From NCBI GenBank assembly GCA_013368325.1, contig JAACJK010000073.1, positions 62,001 to 126,000 on the forward strand: a DNA stretch of 64,000 nucleotides. The letters are read 5' to 3'. Numbering within the stretch: position 1 is the first letter of the stretch; every line of letters begins with the position of its first letter. Shown piece by piece: positions 11,520 through 22,986 of this stretch. The position numbers and the translations under genes were made by a program. The stretch is from Ephemerocybe angulata (taxonomy: Eukaryota > Basidiomycota > Agaricomycetes > Agaricales > Psathyrellaceae). The notes beneath the pieces were generated by a model. That model saw only the letters and a program-made list of their open reading frames with translations. It had not been told where the DNA came from and did no database searches.

Positions 11520-13646
11520 TCTGTAGTATTATCTCGAATGGGTCGCGTACCGTACTGATGAATCTTGAGATAGTCCACACCTAGGGTTCGTTTGGGCTAG
11601 ACGTGTCCGCGCGAAGGTCACATATCCAGAGGTATGTAAGTAAGTAGCACCTAAGCGCTCATCTGTCCGTCCGTCTCGCAGGTCTGTTCGACGCGTGCAC
11701 AACGACGCGACCCCACCCAAAACGTTTCACGAGGGCACAAAACGAAGGTCTGGGTAAGAATAATCAGACCCAGTCCATACCTCGGCAAATAGCCAGATAG
11801 CACCATCACCCAGCACGATTCGACAGCACCGATGTAGTCCGATACCCGCAACGAACAAGAAAACGTCGAATCGAGCGATGGATGAATCATCAAAGGACAT
11901 GCATGGAGAGGACAATGTGACGACGAACAAGGACACGAGCTGAGAGATCCAAATCCAGGCAGCAGGTGTTACCCGATATCCCTCTAGCCTAGAGATAGTA
12001 CATCCTGAGAAACCGAGGAGCCTCGTCGAGGGTTCCCATAAGGCCAAGATGAACGGCGTCGACTAGCAGACAGACGGCGCACAAGGGGCGACCGAGCAGC
12101 TCGAGAATCCATCCGAAAATGGGTGGATGGAGCTGAATAAGAAACGAATGCACCAACGTCCACAAGGGAAAGAGGAGGTCCGGAGGACGGGGTGATGTCT
12201 TATGTCTCCCCAAGCGGAAGGGAGCAGTGACAGCAGCACAATCCGCCGTCTCCATCACAAACCAAACATCGTCCTGGATATCGCTGTGGTATACCTACCA
12301 CTTCCCGTTCACCGGCAGTGGATCATAGACCTGATACTTAGAAAGATCGAGAGTCGAGACATCAGTTACAGACAGAACCACGCCAGAACCACGGAGGTCG
12401 CTACGCAAGGAACGTCAGAGTTCGTAGACAAGGGGTCGGTCGTCAGGAATCGCATCCTTCCCTCCGGGGCCCAAAACAACCCAGCAAGAAGGTCTGCTTC
12501 CGACTCGCTCTCCATGAGAATTCGCCCCCGTCCACCTGGCTACAAAGGATAACAATCGGATCGGCGAACGACTCAGACCTCGACTGAGTCAGAGCGGAGA
12601 GGTTGCGTGCCGAGGTCACCGTGAGGAGAGAGAGAGCGAGCTATCGACCAGGTCCAGGAGGGTCGGCGAGCACCGCGGGATTCGAGTGTCGAGATCCCAG
12701 CGCTCCGTTGCGCATTAGCCAACACGCCATGCGAGTTATCCTCGAACGGGCATCCACGTCCCCCGTAGAACGGCCATAGGGGGGAAGGGTGAGCGAGTGT
12801 CGGAAGGGGTATCAGCTCAAGAGAAGGAGGGTCATGGCCTTCCAGTGGATCCCATGATGGTCACATCCCTAGAGTCATGGGCCGGGGCGGTCGACGAACA
12901 TCCTGAGCCAGGGCGGCAGGGACCATGCGATGCTCAGCGAGAGGAGAGGAGGGGAGGAGAGGAGTGGGCGCTATCGTAGGAGCCGGATGGTCGTCCTGTT
13001 TCACTTCAGCGTTATAAGACGCTGAGATTGGCTGGCACGGCGATGTGGGGAGACTAGGAGAGGCACGAGGGTCGAGAAGGCGGACTGTGTCTTCGGTGGG
13101 TGTTCGGGACAAGGGAGCAGTTCCGAGGAAGGCCGAGGCTGGCGGCTTTGAGTGGTGGCCGATCGATGAGCGGGACCCAGGATGTCGACGAGTAGGAGAA
13201 TGAGCACACGTCGCGTTCCCGCCGCATGCTACTCACCGGGTCTACCTCCCCTTCCCAGTACTTTCCTAGCCTTATCCTTCCCCCCCCCTCCTCAATAGGA
13301 TACGGCGGGAGTCACCGGTGAAGACGCTAAGCGGGTGAGGAGGAACCCGTCATCGTGGTGGTAGAGGAGAACAGGACGACGGACGTCGACGTTCAAACGT
13401 TCACCTTTGATCCATCATCCCGGCGATTCGGATCAAGAGGCCGATAACACCGAAAGCATGGGCGCTAACAGCCACTCAGTGACGACGCAAAAGTGACTAA
13501 TGAAAGTGCATGCTCATTAGCGTGTCATGTACGACGATAGGTATGGTAGTATGCACAGGAAAGACAGTATGTATGGATGATAAGTAGTAAGAAAAGTTCG
13601 GTCATGCTATTGAATATATCAGAGATTCGGAGAGTTTTCAAAGCGC
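11520..13646. other. Long intergenic stretch, no gene supported
   Basis: Downstream of 11519 there is no convincing coding region. The minus strand at about 11727-12258 has two hydrophobic open frames, but they cannot be joined without stops by a good intron. From 12600 to 13250 the sequence turns GA-rich (GAGGAG runs near 12950). The last ~250 bp are the 3' flank of the minus-strand membrane-protein gene. Confidence 0.4.
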
Positions 13647-15753
13647 CTAACTCATCCCAAGGCCAGGGCGCGGGGCGTAATGCTTGGGCTGCTCAACCTC
13701 CTCGTAGAACATGACGTCGGACTTGAGAATCGCCAACCATATGTCCTTCTTTACGTCTTTAGCTTCATCAAGAAGAGTGACAACAGTAACGATGGACACA
13801 ATTAACGCGAAGATCTTGAAGAGCCATAAATGAGCATCGACGGGCGACAGAGCAGCTTTCCACATACCTGACCGAAGTTCATATCCGTGGGATGCGACAG
13901 GTTCGAGGCGTCCGAAGCTTGTATCCAGAGGATATGGGGACCAAGGACAATCCAGAACACCTTTAGTAGATGTGCACGTTTGAATAGCCCCTTACTGTTT
14001 CATTCAGTTAGTACACGTGCGGTTTAATCTGCAGTCGAGGCGATTGACTTACTAAAACTTGTCCAAGGTAAGTGTACGCTGCCACGGCCACGCCGACGCG
14101 GACAGCCAGCATATAATCCATGTAACAACGGTTACAATCTGCATGGTAAAGTACGAGCCATCCGCGTCCTCCTTTGTCGCGTTCTGCGTGCCAAAGTCAA
14201 AGCTCTTGGGATCCCCGACAATGGCGACCCAAACGTTCGCTTCGGTGATGCCGAGTGCGAGGAAGACGCTGATCCCAGATACATGTCGGTTGTCAGTATA
14301 CAAGTGGTTATTGCTATTGTGAGGCGTCAACGTACGTGAGAATGGGCAAGAAAATCTTCATGTTCGACGAGGAGAAGTGGGACCAGCTCCACCATGCGGC
14401 GCTGCAGGCGATGAACAGAATGACCCAGTCCGCGCTGTTAGGCACGAGGAATAACCCGAATAACATCCGGAGGAGCCATACTCCTGCGAAAAACAGCAAA
14501 ATGCTAGAAAGAGAAGAATGAATAAGCGTCAGAAGAGATGATATCAAGATGATATCGCCTTGATAACTCACAAAATTCGTACAGCAAAGACAAGGAACTT
14601 ATTGCTCTCCTTCCGCGGCATCTCTCTGAAAAGCCCAAACGCAATCAGGAGGAACGTGAAACTGTCCTTGCTAGACACGACGTAACTCAGGTCGGGTAGT
14701 GCGGAGACCTGCACAATGGTGACGAGGCAGATGAAGAGCGAGCGATTCATGAAGTTCGGATATATATCGAACATCACGCGCTCAGTCCAACTGACGATGT
14801 CGATGTTCTCCCTCCGCGTAGTGCTGTTCTTCTCAGAGTCCAGGTCCTTGAAGTAGGGCTCCAATGATCTGTATCGCCAAGATGCATAATAAGAATAAGA
14901 GATACGAGGCTCGTATAGAGAGCGCAGGACTTACGGTGAAGGAACCTCGTACGCCTGCCGTTTCGTCCAGAGCAAGATAATACCGTACGCGATGAAGTAG
15001 ATGATAAGCATCCCAACGGTCTGAATAATCACAGGGAGCTCCCACACAACATTAAACCAGAGTGCGGTCGTACCAAATTGCTTGTCGCAGGCCGTTTGCG
15101 GAAACTTGACACCCTTGACGTTCGGTATAAAAAGCACGCAGATCATCGCAATCTCGAAAAGGAAGCTCCCAAGCGAGAAGAGCCTCGCAATCTTGACCTC
15201 CCACGATTGGTTGGCAGGCTTGTCCTTGTTCTCGTGCTGGATGGGGAAGTGGTTCGCGTTCCAGAAGGACTTGGCGGTGTAGTACCACAGGTAGAGAGTT
15301 GCGGGCGAAGCGACTGTGACGATGACGAAGATACCGTCACCCCGACTCAGGTCCCCCTTGAGGGCAGAGACGAGAGCAGCGATATGAAGCGAGTAGAGGA
15401 CCGAGAGGTGGGCATAGAGCATGGGCCGCTGAAGCCAGGGGATGTAGGCGAGAACGATAGCTTTCGAAAGAGTCAATGACATCACAGTAGTCACCTAGAG
15501 AGGAGTCACTCACCGTAGATGATAGTGGTGATGTAGACTATCATAGGTTCAGAATTGTGTCTCAGCTCGGTTTGAATGCACACTCACTGGAGATCTGCTG
15601 CCCAATACCCGTTACGTCGGGGTTGGGGCATGGCGTACCAAACGGACAGATATCATCGCGAGGATCAACGCAGAACGCCTTCTCGTATAACTTCTTGTTC
15701 GTAAGGAAGTTGAATGCGAGGTCAGGGTAGTCGCTGATATTCTGGGAGGCCAT
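13647..15753 (-). CDS. Multi-pass membrane protein, 563 aa (copy A)
   Basis: There are eight exons, in transcript order 15753-15588, 15537-15514, 15460-14935, 14868-14572, 14503-14336, 14268-14053, 13994-13868 and 13814-13647. Exon 2 is a 24-nt micro-exon. All junctions keep phase and match copy B (17764-19920) exon for exon, with identical exon lengths. The protein starts MASQNISDYPDLAF, has a Cys-containing N-terminal segment (CVDPRDDICPFGTPCPNP), then roughly nine or ten hydrophobic segments, and ends QPKHYAPRPGLGMS. The loop QHENKDKPANQSWEVKIARL joins two TM helices. I do not recognise a named family. It looks like one of the basidiomycete-specific polytopic proteins of unknown role. The upstream DNA is not obviously shared with copy B, so the two genes may be regulated differently. 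Confidence 0.85.
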
Positions 15754-17259
15754 GGATTATGTCGCTCAACGCCCGTCAAGGGTGAGAGGGTGAGAATAGA
15801 AACGCAGGGGCTCCGAGGAGAGGTCGTCGTTATATCAAGTTCTGACCGGTGTTAGCAGCTTACCATCACAGGGCGGTCGCCTGTTCGGCCAGCCGGCGCT
15901 CAATGGGCGTCGTCGTAGAACGGAGCTACAATTACCGATTTACCCGGAGAGCGCTGAATGGACATGCTTTGACGCATCAAGGATCGCCAGGACTTGCATC
16001 CCCCAGCCTTAGCTCGTGAGGAAGTGCCCGGTGCGAGACTCCTCAGACTTGATTTGCCTCGCTAGACCACACACGTCCTCACTGGCATCGATGCTAGGAC
16101 ACACTGGCGACTACGTCGTGACTTACTCTCATCGGCGTCATAAACGATGAATAATTGAAATTGATATAGCCGGTTGGTGCCAGGTTGGCACAACCTGTAG
16201 CGCTCAAGCTTTCTGTTGGGATAAGACAAAGCGCCACCGCACGGCCACAGCGGCGAAATACCTCCATGGGCGGTGACTTCGCCGACGTGCGCCCAAAGAG
16301 CACCCACAAACGGCATTCAATATCAATTCTGGGAACCCTTTACAGTGCCGGCAGTGTGGATTAAGTAAACCTGGATGAAACCTGTCAGATGGTTCGCGAA
16401 ATTTCAAACCGTAGGTGATGGTACATATGTAAGTAGGTCCACTAGCAACACGTTCTTTTGATAAGACTTCAACGTGTGATAGAATATGCGTTCAAGGTCA
16501 TCCGAGGAGACCGTGACAGTACCTACATTAGGGTGCTGGTATTCAAATTTCCAGCGCCCAGTCTCGAGGCTCGGGGATGAGTTTGAATCCCGGCGTTAGT
16601 CGATAAGGCACACACTCCTCGGTTCGGTGCTTCCTACCGTGGGGCTCCCTCAGCGCTCGTGAGAGGCAAATGAAACCGAAGTCGCTCCCCCTCCCGTATG
16701 GCTAGTCATTTCCACACGCGCCTATTGCTAGCCACGGCTGGCACCAACAGAACTTGACGTCTGTAATATACGAGGTTAACCTGTGCTCATTGCGCCAGGT
16801 GGAGCAAGTATCAAATGCAACCAAGGTTGTGATTCGAGACTCGAGAGTTGCTCGAGAGGCGGCAAGGTGAAGCAGAATCAGTGATCGATCGCCTCGGGAT
16901 GCATCGAGTTTCCTGATCGATGGAGCCAGAGGGACCAGAAGGACGGATATTGCTCGTTGATACATGGCAGCCGACAGAGACGCTCCCAAGGATAATAACA
17001 ATGTGGCGATCGTCGACGGTGGCAGGATTGAAGATGGTGACATGGTGTAGTTCCCCAGTCCAGGCTGGAGATTATATATGTTTTATCCAACCGCCCATTG
17101 CTTTTAACAAATGAAGAGGTGGTAAGGCTTAGACAAACGTGTGTGTGTGTGTGTAGTGTTCAAAGGATGAGTAAGTAGTGGGTTAGCACTACCCAAACGT
17201 TACAGTGGAGGGCTTAGACAAACGTTACAGTGGAGACGTATGTTTGTATGTAGACACGG
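15754..17259. other. Spacer between the divergent membrane-protein genes
   Basis: No conserved frame is seen. A (GT)n run lies at 17139-17155. A short word (GGCTTAGACAAACG) is repeated at about 17126 and 17211, and AAACGTTACAGTGGAG at about 17195 and 17219. The side next to copy A contains its promoter. Confidence 0.5.
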
Positions 17260-17763
17260 TTGTTTCCAATTCGATGTGGCATGGTGTGTACTTGTGGGCA
17301 GATCCATTGCAGGAGATGCGACTTTCGAGCATGTCCGACCTCCATCGACCAAATAAGAAACTCTTCGGTTATACAGCAACCTATGGATTGCAGAGAACAC
17401 CGCGATTTCTTTGGGATCGCAATTCATGATTAATACACGCCTGAGGATAGCCATATTGTAGGCGGTAATATTTCTCTGTGTGTGGATGTACAGGGAGCCC
17501 TGCCTCTGAATCGTGTACCCACTCATATCACTCGTTTGTGGGTGGCTGTTACTATGCGGTATGAGACGCACCCATTGTGGGTCGGCACATAGCTTCAAGC
17601 GACACACTCATGAAATCTCCTAACATACGATTCGGGCTGGCTTCTCAGACTCATCTTGAGCGCCCAGATGCCTCAAGGTGGACACGTCTTTGATTGCCCA
17701 CAACCCAAAGAAAGATAAATACCCTTAAATTCTGCATGGCGCTTCTCGCCATAACCATACCCC
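17260..17763 (+). promoter_or_regulatory. Upstream region of copy B, duplicated at 20140-20505
   Basis: The region ends in AAGATAAATACCCTTAAATTC (17712 onward), a TATA-like AT-rich motif about 50 bp before the ATG. Landmarks CAGGAGATGCG, CCTGAGGATAGCCATA and GGCGGTAATATTTCTCTGTG reappear in order at 20206, 20319 and 20341 downstream of the gene, with small changes. The repeat therefore covers this gene's promoter and not only its coding sequence. Confidence 0.65.
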
Positions 17764-19920
17764 ATGGCCTCCCAGAATCCCAGTGACTACCCTAATCTCG
17801 CATTCAGCTTCCTTACGAACAAGAAGGCGTACGAAAAGGCGTTTTGCGTGGAGCCGCGCGATGATATCTGTCCGTTTAACATGCCGTGCCCCAACCCCGA
17901 CGTGACGGGTATTGGCCAGCAGATCTCTAGTGAGTGTGCATTCGAACGCACCTGAGCCTGAGATACAATGCTGAACCTATGATAGTCTATATTACCACCA
18001 TCATTTACGGTGAGTTCTTCCTCTCTAGAATGTAGAGACTACTGTGATGGCATTTAAGACTCTTTCGAACTTAGCCATCGTTCTCGCGTACATCCCCTGG
18101 CTCCAGCGCCCCATGCTCTACGCCCACCTCTCGGTCCTCTACTCTCTCCTCATCGCCGCCCTCGTCTCGGCTCTCAAAGGCGACCTAAGCCGGGGCGACG
18201 GCATCTTCGTCCTCGTCACCGTCGCCTCGCCCGCGTCTCTCTACCTGTGGTACTACACCATCAAGTCCTTCTGGAACGCACAGCACTTCCCCATCCAGCA
18301 CGAAAACAAAGATAAACCCGCAAACCAGTCGTGGGAGGTCAAGATCGCCAGGCTGTTCTCGCTCGGAAGCTTCGTTTTTGAGATTGCGATGGTCTGCGTG
18401 CTCTTTATACCGAACGTCAAGGGCGTCAAGTTCCCGCAGGCGAAGTGCGACAAGGTGTTTGGTACGACCGCACTCTGGTTCAACGTCGTATGGGAGCTCC
18501 CTGTAGTGATTCAAACTGTTGGGATGGTTATCATCTACTTCCTCGTGTATGGTATTGTATTGCTTTGGACGAAACGACGGTCGTACGAGGTTCCTTCCCC
18601 GTAAGTTCTGCGTGATATATATTATCCTCACATTTCTTCTAACGCATCTTCGTGTTACAGATCACTGGAGCCCTACTTCAAGGACTTGGACTCTGAGAAA
18701 AGCAGCACTACGCGGCGGGAGAACATCGACATCGTCAGTTGGACTGAGCGCGTTCTTTTCGATAAGTACCCGAACTTCATGAACCGCTCGCTCTTCATCT
18801 GCCTCGTCACCATTGTGCAGGTCTCCGCACTTCCAGATCTGAGTTACATCGTGTCTAGCAAAGACAGCGTCGCGTTCCTCCTGATTGCGTTCGGCCTTTT
18901 CAGAGAGATGCCACGGAAGGAGAGCAATAGGTTCCTGGTCTTTGTGGTTCGGATTTTGTAAGTCTCTCAAGGCGATATATCTCTTATCCGTAGGCGCTTA
19001 TTCACGATTGCATCTCATGTTTCTTTCCAGCATTCTGCTGTTCTTCGCGGGAGTATGGCTCCTCCGGATGTTATTCGGGTTATTCCTCGTTCCTAACAGC
19101 GCGGACTGGGTCATTCTGTTCATCGCCTGCAGCGCCGCATGGTGGAGCTGGTCCCATTTTTCCTCGTCGAACATGAAGGTTTTCTTGCCCATTCTCACGT
19201 ACGTTTATGCCCACAATAGTAACCACTGGTATGCTGACAATTGTCTTGTATTTTGGGGCCAGCGTCTTCCTCGCCCTCGGCATCACGGAAGCGAACGTTT
19301 GGGTGGCTTTTATCGGCGATCCAAAGACCTTTGACTTTGGCACGCGAAACGCGACGAAGGAGGACGCGGACGGCTCCTACTTTACCATGCAGATCGTCAC
19401 CATTGTTACATGGATCATATGCTGGCTCTCTGCGTCTGCGTGGCCGTGGCAGCGTACACTTACCTTGGACAAGTTCTAGTACGTCTATTAATCAATCGCC
19501 TCGCGCAAGTTTAAACCGCACGTGGACTCACTAATTCATCAATGCAACAGTAAAGGCCTATTCAAACGCGCACATCTCCTGAAGGTGTTCTGGATTGTCC
19601 TCGGTCCGCATATACTCTGGATCCAGGCTTCAGACGCCTCGAACCTCTCGCATCCTACGGATATGAACTTCGGCCAGGTACGTCGAATCTAATCTAAACT
19701 AGCGACGTCTCTCTCGCGGATGCTTGCTCATTCAGGACTCTTGTTCTTCAAGATCTTCGCGCTAATTGTGTCCATCGTCACTGTTGTCACTCTGCTTGAT
19801 GAAGCGAAAGACGTGAAGAAGGATATATGGTTGGCGATTCTCAAGTCCGACGTCATGTGCTATGAGGAGGTCGAGCAGCCCAAGCATTACGCCCCGCGTC
19901 CTGGCCTTGGGTTGAGTTAG
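17764..19920 (+). CDS. Multi-pass membrane protein, 563 aa (copy B)
   Basis: The eight exons are 17764-17929, 17986-18009 (24-nt micro-exon), 18075-18600, 18661-18957, 19031-19198, 19263-19478, 19551-19677 and 19753-19920. They give one open frame of 564 codons. The protein is closely similar to copy A along its whole length. Differences are scattered, mostly conservative changes (for example IAMICVLF against IAMVCVLF), which argues that both copies have stayed under selection. Hydrophobic helices cluster around residues 56-75, 80-100, 108-125, 155-172, 190-220, 260-300, 330-390, 400-450 and 505-520. The C-terminal tail is KSDVMCYEEVEQPKHYAPRP. The two genes are transcribed away from each other across a ~2-kb spacer. 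Function is unknown. Confidence 0.85.
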
Positions 19921-20139
19921 ATAGACGCTTCAAAATTCTCCATATATCTTCTTTCGCGTGGCTGAACTTTTCTTACTAGCTACCATCCATAGTTACATCC
20001 TGTCTTTCCTGTGCATAGCTACTCCATCTATCATCCGAATTCATGCCACGCTAGCCTGCCCTTCACTACTAGTCATTATTGCATCGTCTGAATCTGACTG
20101 CTTGTGTGTCATGCATCGCTCCCGTTCGTCACGGTGTGG

Positions 20140-20632
20140 GGTTTCCCAATTCGATGGATTCAGAAAGTGTGTTGTGTACCGGGGACTGGGCATACACTCT
20201 ACCCATTTCAGGAGATGCGGCTTTCTACCTTATTTGGCTCGAATCGAACGTATAAGAACCTTTCGGCCACACAACGATCTATTGACTATTTGGCTTTACA
20301 ATGCATGATCAATGCACACCTGAGGATAGCCATACTTGTGGGCGGTAACGTTTCTCTGTGTGTGGATTATATCACTCGTTTTCTGAAGTACGATTTGGTC
20401 GGGCCTCTCATATTCACCTTGAGCGCCCCTCAAAGTGTTACTGTCAACGCTGCCCACAGCGCCCTAAGGAAGATAAATACACATAAATTCTGCGTTGCGC
20501 TTCTTGATCATTTCCCTCGTAACCATCGTGGTGCTCATCGACGAAGCCAAAGATGTGAAGGAAGATATCTGGCTCGCGGGAAGAGATCGTGCAGCCCAAG
20601 CATTATGCACCTCGACCTGGATTGGGGATGAG
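20140..20632 (+). pseudogene. Relic of a third copy: promoter fused to the last exon
   Basis: Bases 20140-20505 repeat the upstream region of copy B, including the AAGATAAATACACATAAATTC box at 20469. Immediately after it (about 20506-20632) comes coding sequence of the last exon only: LVTIVVLIDEAKDVKEDIW, then a shifted piece reading EEIVQPKHYAPRPGLGMS and a stop. Exons 1-7 are missing and a short internal deletion removes the ILKSDVMCY part. This is a remnant of a former third tandem gene, created by a deletion that joined the promoter to the 3' end. It has no usable start. Confidence 0.8.
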
Positions 20633-21448
20633 CTAATTATTGATCCGATAACGTTCGCGATGTGTACCTAGATATGGAGGTTGCTACACTCGGGCTCCCT
20701 TCCAGCCCTGCAAGCCCCACTTCTCTTACCGCCATCCAAGCACAGCTGCCATACGGGCATGACGGTCGGCCCCACTCAAGAGAGGCAACACCTCACTCAT
20801 TTCTATCCCTCTTTGAAGGCACTATATATCACGACATAGCGGGATACTTCCGCAGCCGCACCATAAGCCGCAGCGCCTTACAAAGAAGTGTTCCGATGGC
20901 GCAATCCCTCCGATGCGCCCGTGGCGTCTGGATACCCCAATCGAGTATGGGACTGATAGACGCGCAGTCTAGCATATCTTCTGGATGGAGAACATGAATG
21001 ATATACCCGTTATCTTACATTGAAGTGTTTTTTTGAACTGAAAAAATTTTGCGTTAACAGTATTGACTGAGTCCAAGGCAGTTCCGGGGCCGTGCACCAG
21101 CGAAAGAGCCTTGAATACTCTTTCCCGAGCACGCAAGTCTAATGAACATTAGTCGGCATTCAAGGTTTATAGACGATCTCCATTGAGTTGACGATCAGTA
21201 CGTTAGTTATGTACGCAGGTCGACAAAGAGACGAACCACCGAACATTGCAGATTTCATGTTATGAATATCTGTAAGCTTCGTTCGACAATCTGTAATCCA
21301 GCACTGCGGGGCGTGACCCAGTAGTCTGGCATACCGCAAGAGATGATACCCAAATAAGCGCAAATGAGGATAACGAATGAGTATAAGAGTTGACTTCACC
21401 TCGTCGTAACACCATAAACCCAGAAACCTTCAACCAACTCATCGAACC
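20633..21448. other. No gene recognised
   Basis: A frame at 20662-20997 (+) has no recognisable feature. The stretch ends in the promoter of the DJ-1-like gene. Confidence 0.4.
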
Positions 21449-22132
21449 ATGAAAGCTATTCAAATCGGGGTCCTCCTCCTCCACTCATACCAATGGCTCG
21501 ACCTCGTCGGTCCAGTTGATTACATTCAAACCCACTCCCAGAAATTCCTCGGCGACGTCGCGCCACCCGCTCTCGTCGCAAAGGCCCCCAACATTACCTG
21601 GCACTACGTCTCCGAGTCCAACGACTTCTCCCCAATCGTCGCTACCTCTGGCCCACCCCAAATCGCCACAGCCACCTTCGAGAAAGTCCCCAAACTCGAC
21701 TACTTGATAATTCCAGGCGCCGACGTGTACCACAAGTTCCCTCCCCAGGCTACGAAGTTCATCCAAACCCGCTTCCCAGAGCTCAAAGCCCTCCTCACCG
21801 TCTGCGTCGGCAGCCTCCACCTCGTTCAAACCGGACTCTTGGACGGCAAGCGCGCGGCAACGAACAAGTATGCCCTCAGGCTCACAGTGGAGCAGGGCAA
21901 GTACCAGCAGTTCAGGAACGTCAGTTGGGTGAAGGACGCTCGGTTCGTCGTTGACGGCAAGATCTGGACTGCGGCGGGCGTCACGGCGGGGTTGGACTTG
22001 GCAGCTGAGTTTGCGAGGGTTACCTTTGACCCGGAGGTTAACAAGTTGGCGTCGGAGTTATTCGAGTATCAGGCGAATCCGGCGAGGCCTGACCCGTTCA
22101 AGTACCTTTTGGATGGGGTCAAGTTAGATTAG
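21449..22132 (+). CDS. DJ-1/PfpI (ThiJ) family protein
   Basis: One exon encodes 227 aa, the usual size for a single-domain class I glutamine-amidotransferase-like protein. The nucleophile elbow is LLTVCVGSLHLVQTGLLDGK, with the reactive cysteine near residue 119. The family signature GLLDGKRAATNK follows directly, and YLIIPGADVY (near 85-94) is the preceding strand-loop. The segment WTAAGVTAGLDLAAEF near residues 172-187 matches the conserved S/TAAGVTAGID motif of this isocyanide-hydratase/ThiJ-like subgroup. Family members include glyoxalase III, chaperone-like deglycases and isocyanide hydratases, and the substrate cannot be read from sequence. There is no signal peptide, so a cytosolic location is expected. 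Confidence 0.9.
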   Translation: MKAIQIGVLLLHSYQWLDLVGPVDYIQTHSQKFLGDVAPPALVAKAPNITWHYVSESNDFSPIVATSGPPQIATATFEKVPKLDYLIIPGADVYHKFPPQATKFIQTRFPELKALLTVCVGSLHLVQTGLLDGKRAATNKYALRLTVEQGKYQQFRNVSWVKDARFVVDGKIWTAAGVTAGLDLAAEFARVTFDPEVNKLASELFEYQANPARPDPFKYLLDGVKLD

Positions 22133-22986
22133 GACATTGTGCGACCGTTGGTGGATAGTCAGTACATTATTGCGTAGTGCGTCGTGGATCGACAGACTGG
22201 CACACTCGATGCCGAAATCAGTACTAGTAGACGTATCTGTGATATATTCTATTATTGGTATCTAGGACATGCAAATCTAGTTCATATTGTAACTTGTAAA
22301 TGGTGCTATTACTGCGCTTCTAGTACTTACACGAACGGGGATCAAACCAGATGCTACCATACAGTAAGGTCATTGGTCGATGGGGATGATCTAACCCAAA
22401 TGTTGCGCAGGAGCCAGGTAATCCCTGTCTGTGTTCACGTAGCACCGAGTAGTTGCCACTCAGGTTGAGTAACCTTTAGATTAAAGCACTGAATGTACGT
22501 ATGATCCTTGGTTGATATCATGAATGGCGATCTATGTCGCCTTGGCGTCTATTTAAGCGCGTTGCGTTGCAGGGCGTGAGCTCTCAAGATAGTCAGCATT
22601 ACCGTGGAACACACTAGGAACACTTTCACATACTCTTTCGTGATATCTTCCTAGCCAATACGTGTCATTTAATCAGAAACTTAGCAAAATTGTAAGGGTG
22701 GCATGAGGTTCGTTTTTTGGAGTCACGGGACAGTAACTTGCTTGCTCTCCATATTGGGCGACATGCACTTGTTTGATCTGTTTGGGTGTGATCCCGTGTT
22801 CATGTTGACCGCGTTGCCACTCTCGTTTCTTTCCTTCTTTCCACTCTCTTCCACCATCATCCTGATATCCTTCCACTCTAACCATCCGCTCTCTACATTG
22901 CGGTCTGTATATACGACCTTACAGTGAGTAGTAACCTTTCGTTTGACTCATGAGCCACACTCACTTGCAGAGCAGTCCTCGCAGAG
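22133..22986. other. Intergenic region upstream of the kinase
   Basis: No independent gene is seen. A frame at 22703-22927 (+) with a hydrophobic, leucine-rich translation ends near a possible donor GTGAGTAG (22924), with an acceptor at about 22972. It may be 5' UTR or an extra first exon of the FunK1 gene. I could not decide between them. Confidence 0.35.

Noticed and set aside
11727..12258. Hydrophobic minus-strand frames that might be a membrane protein
   Set aside because: Stops lie between the two frames, no well-formed intron joins them, and no homologous pattern was recognised.
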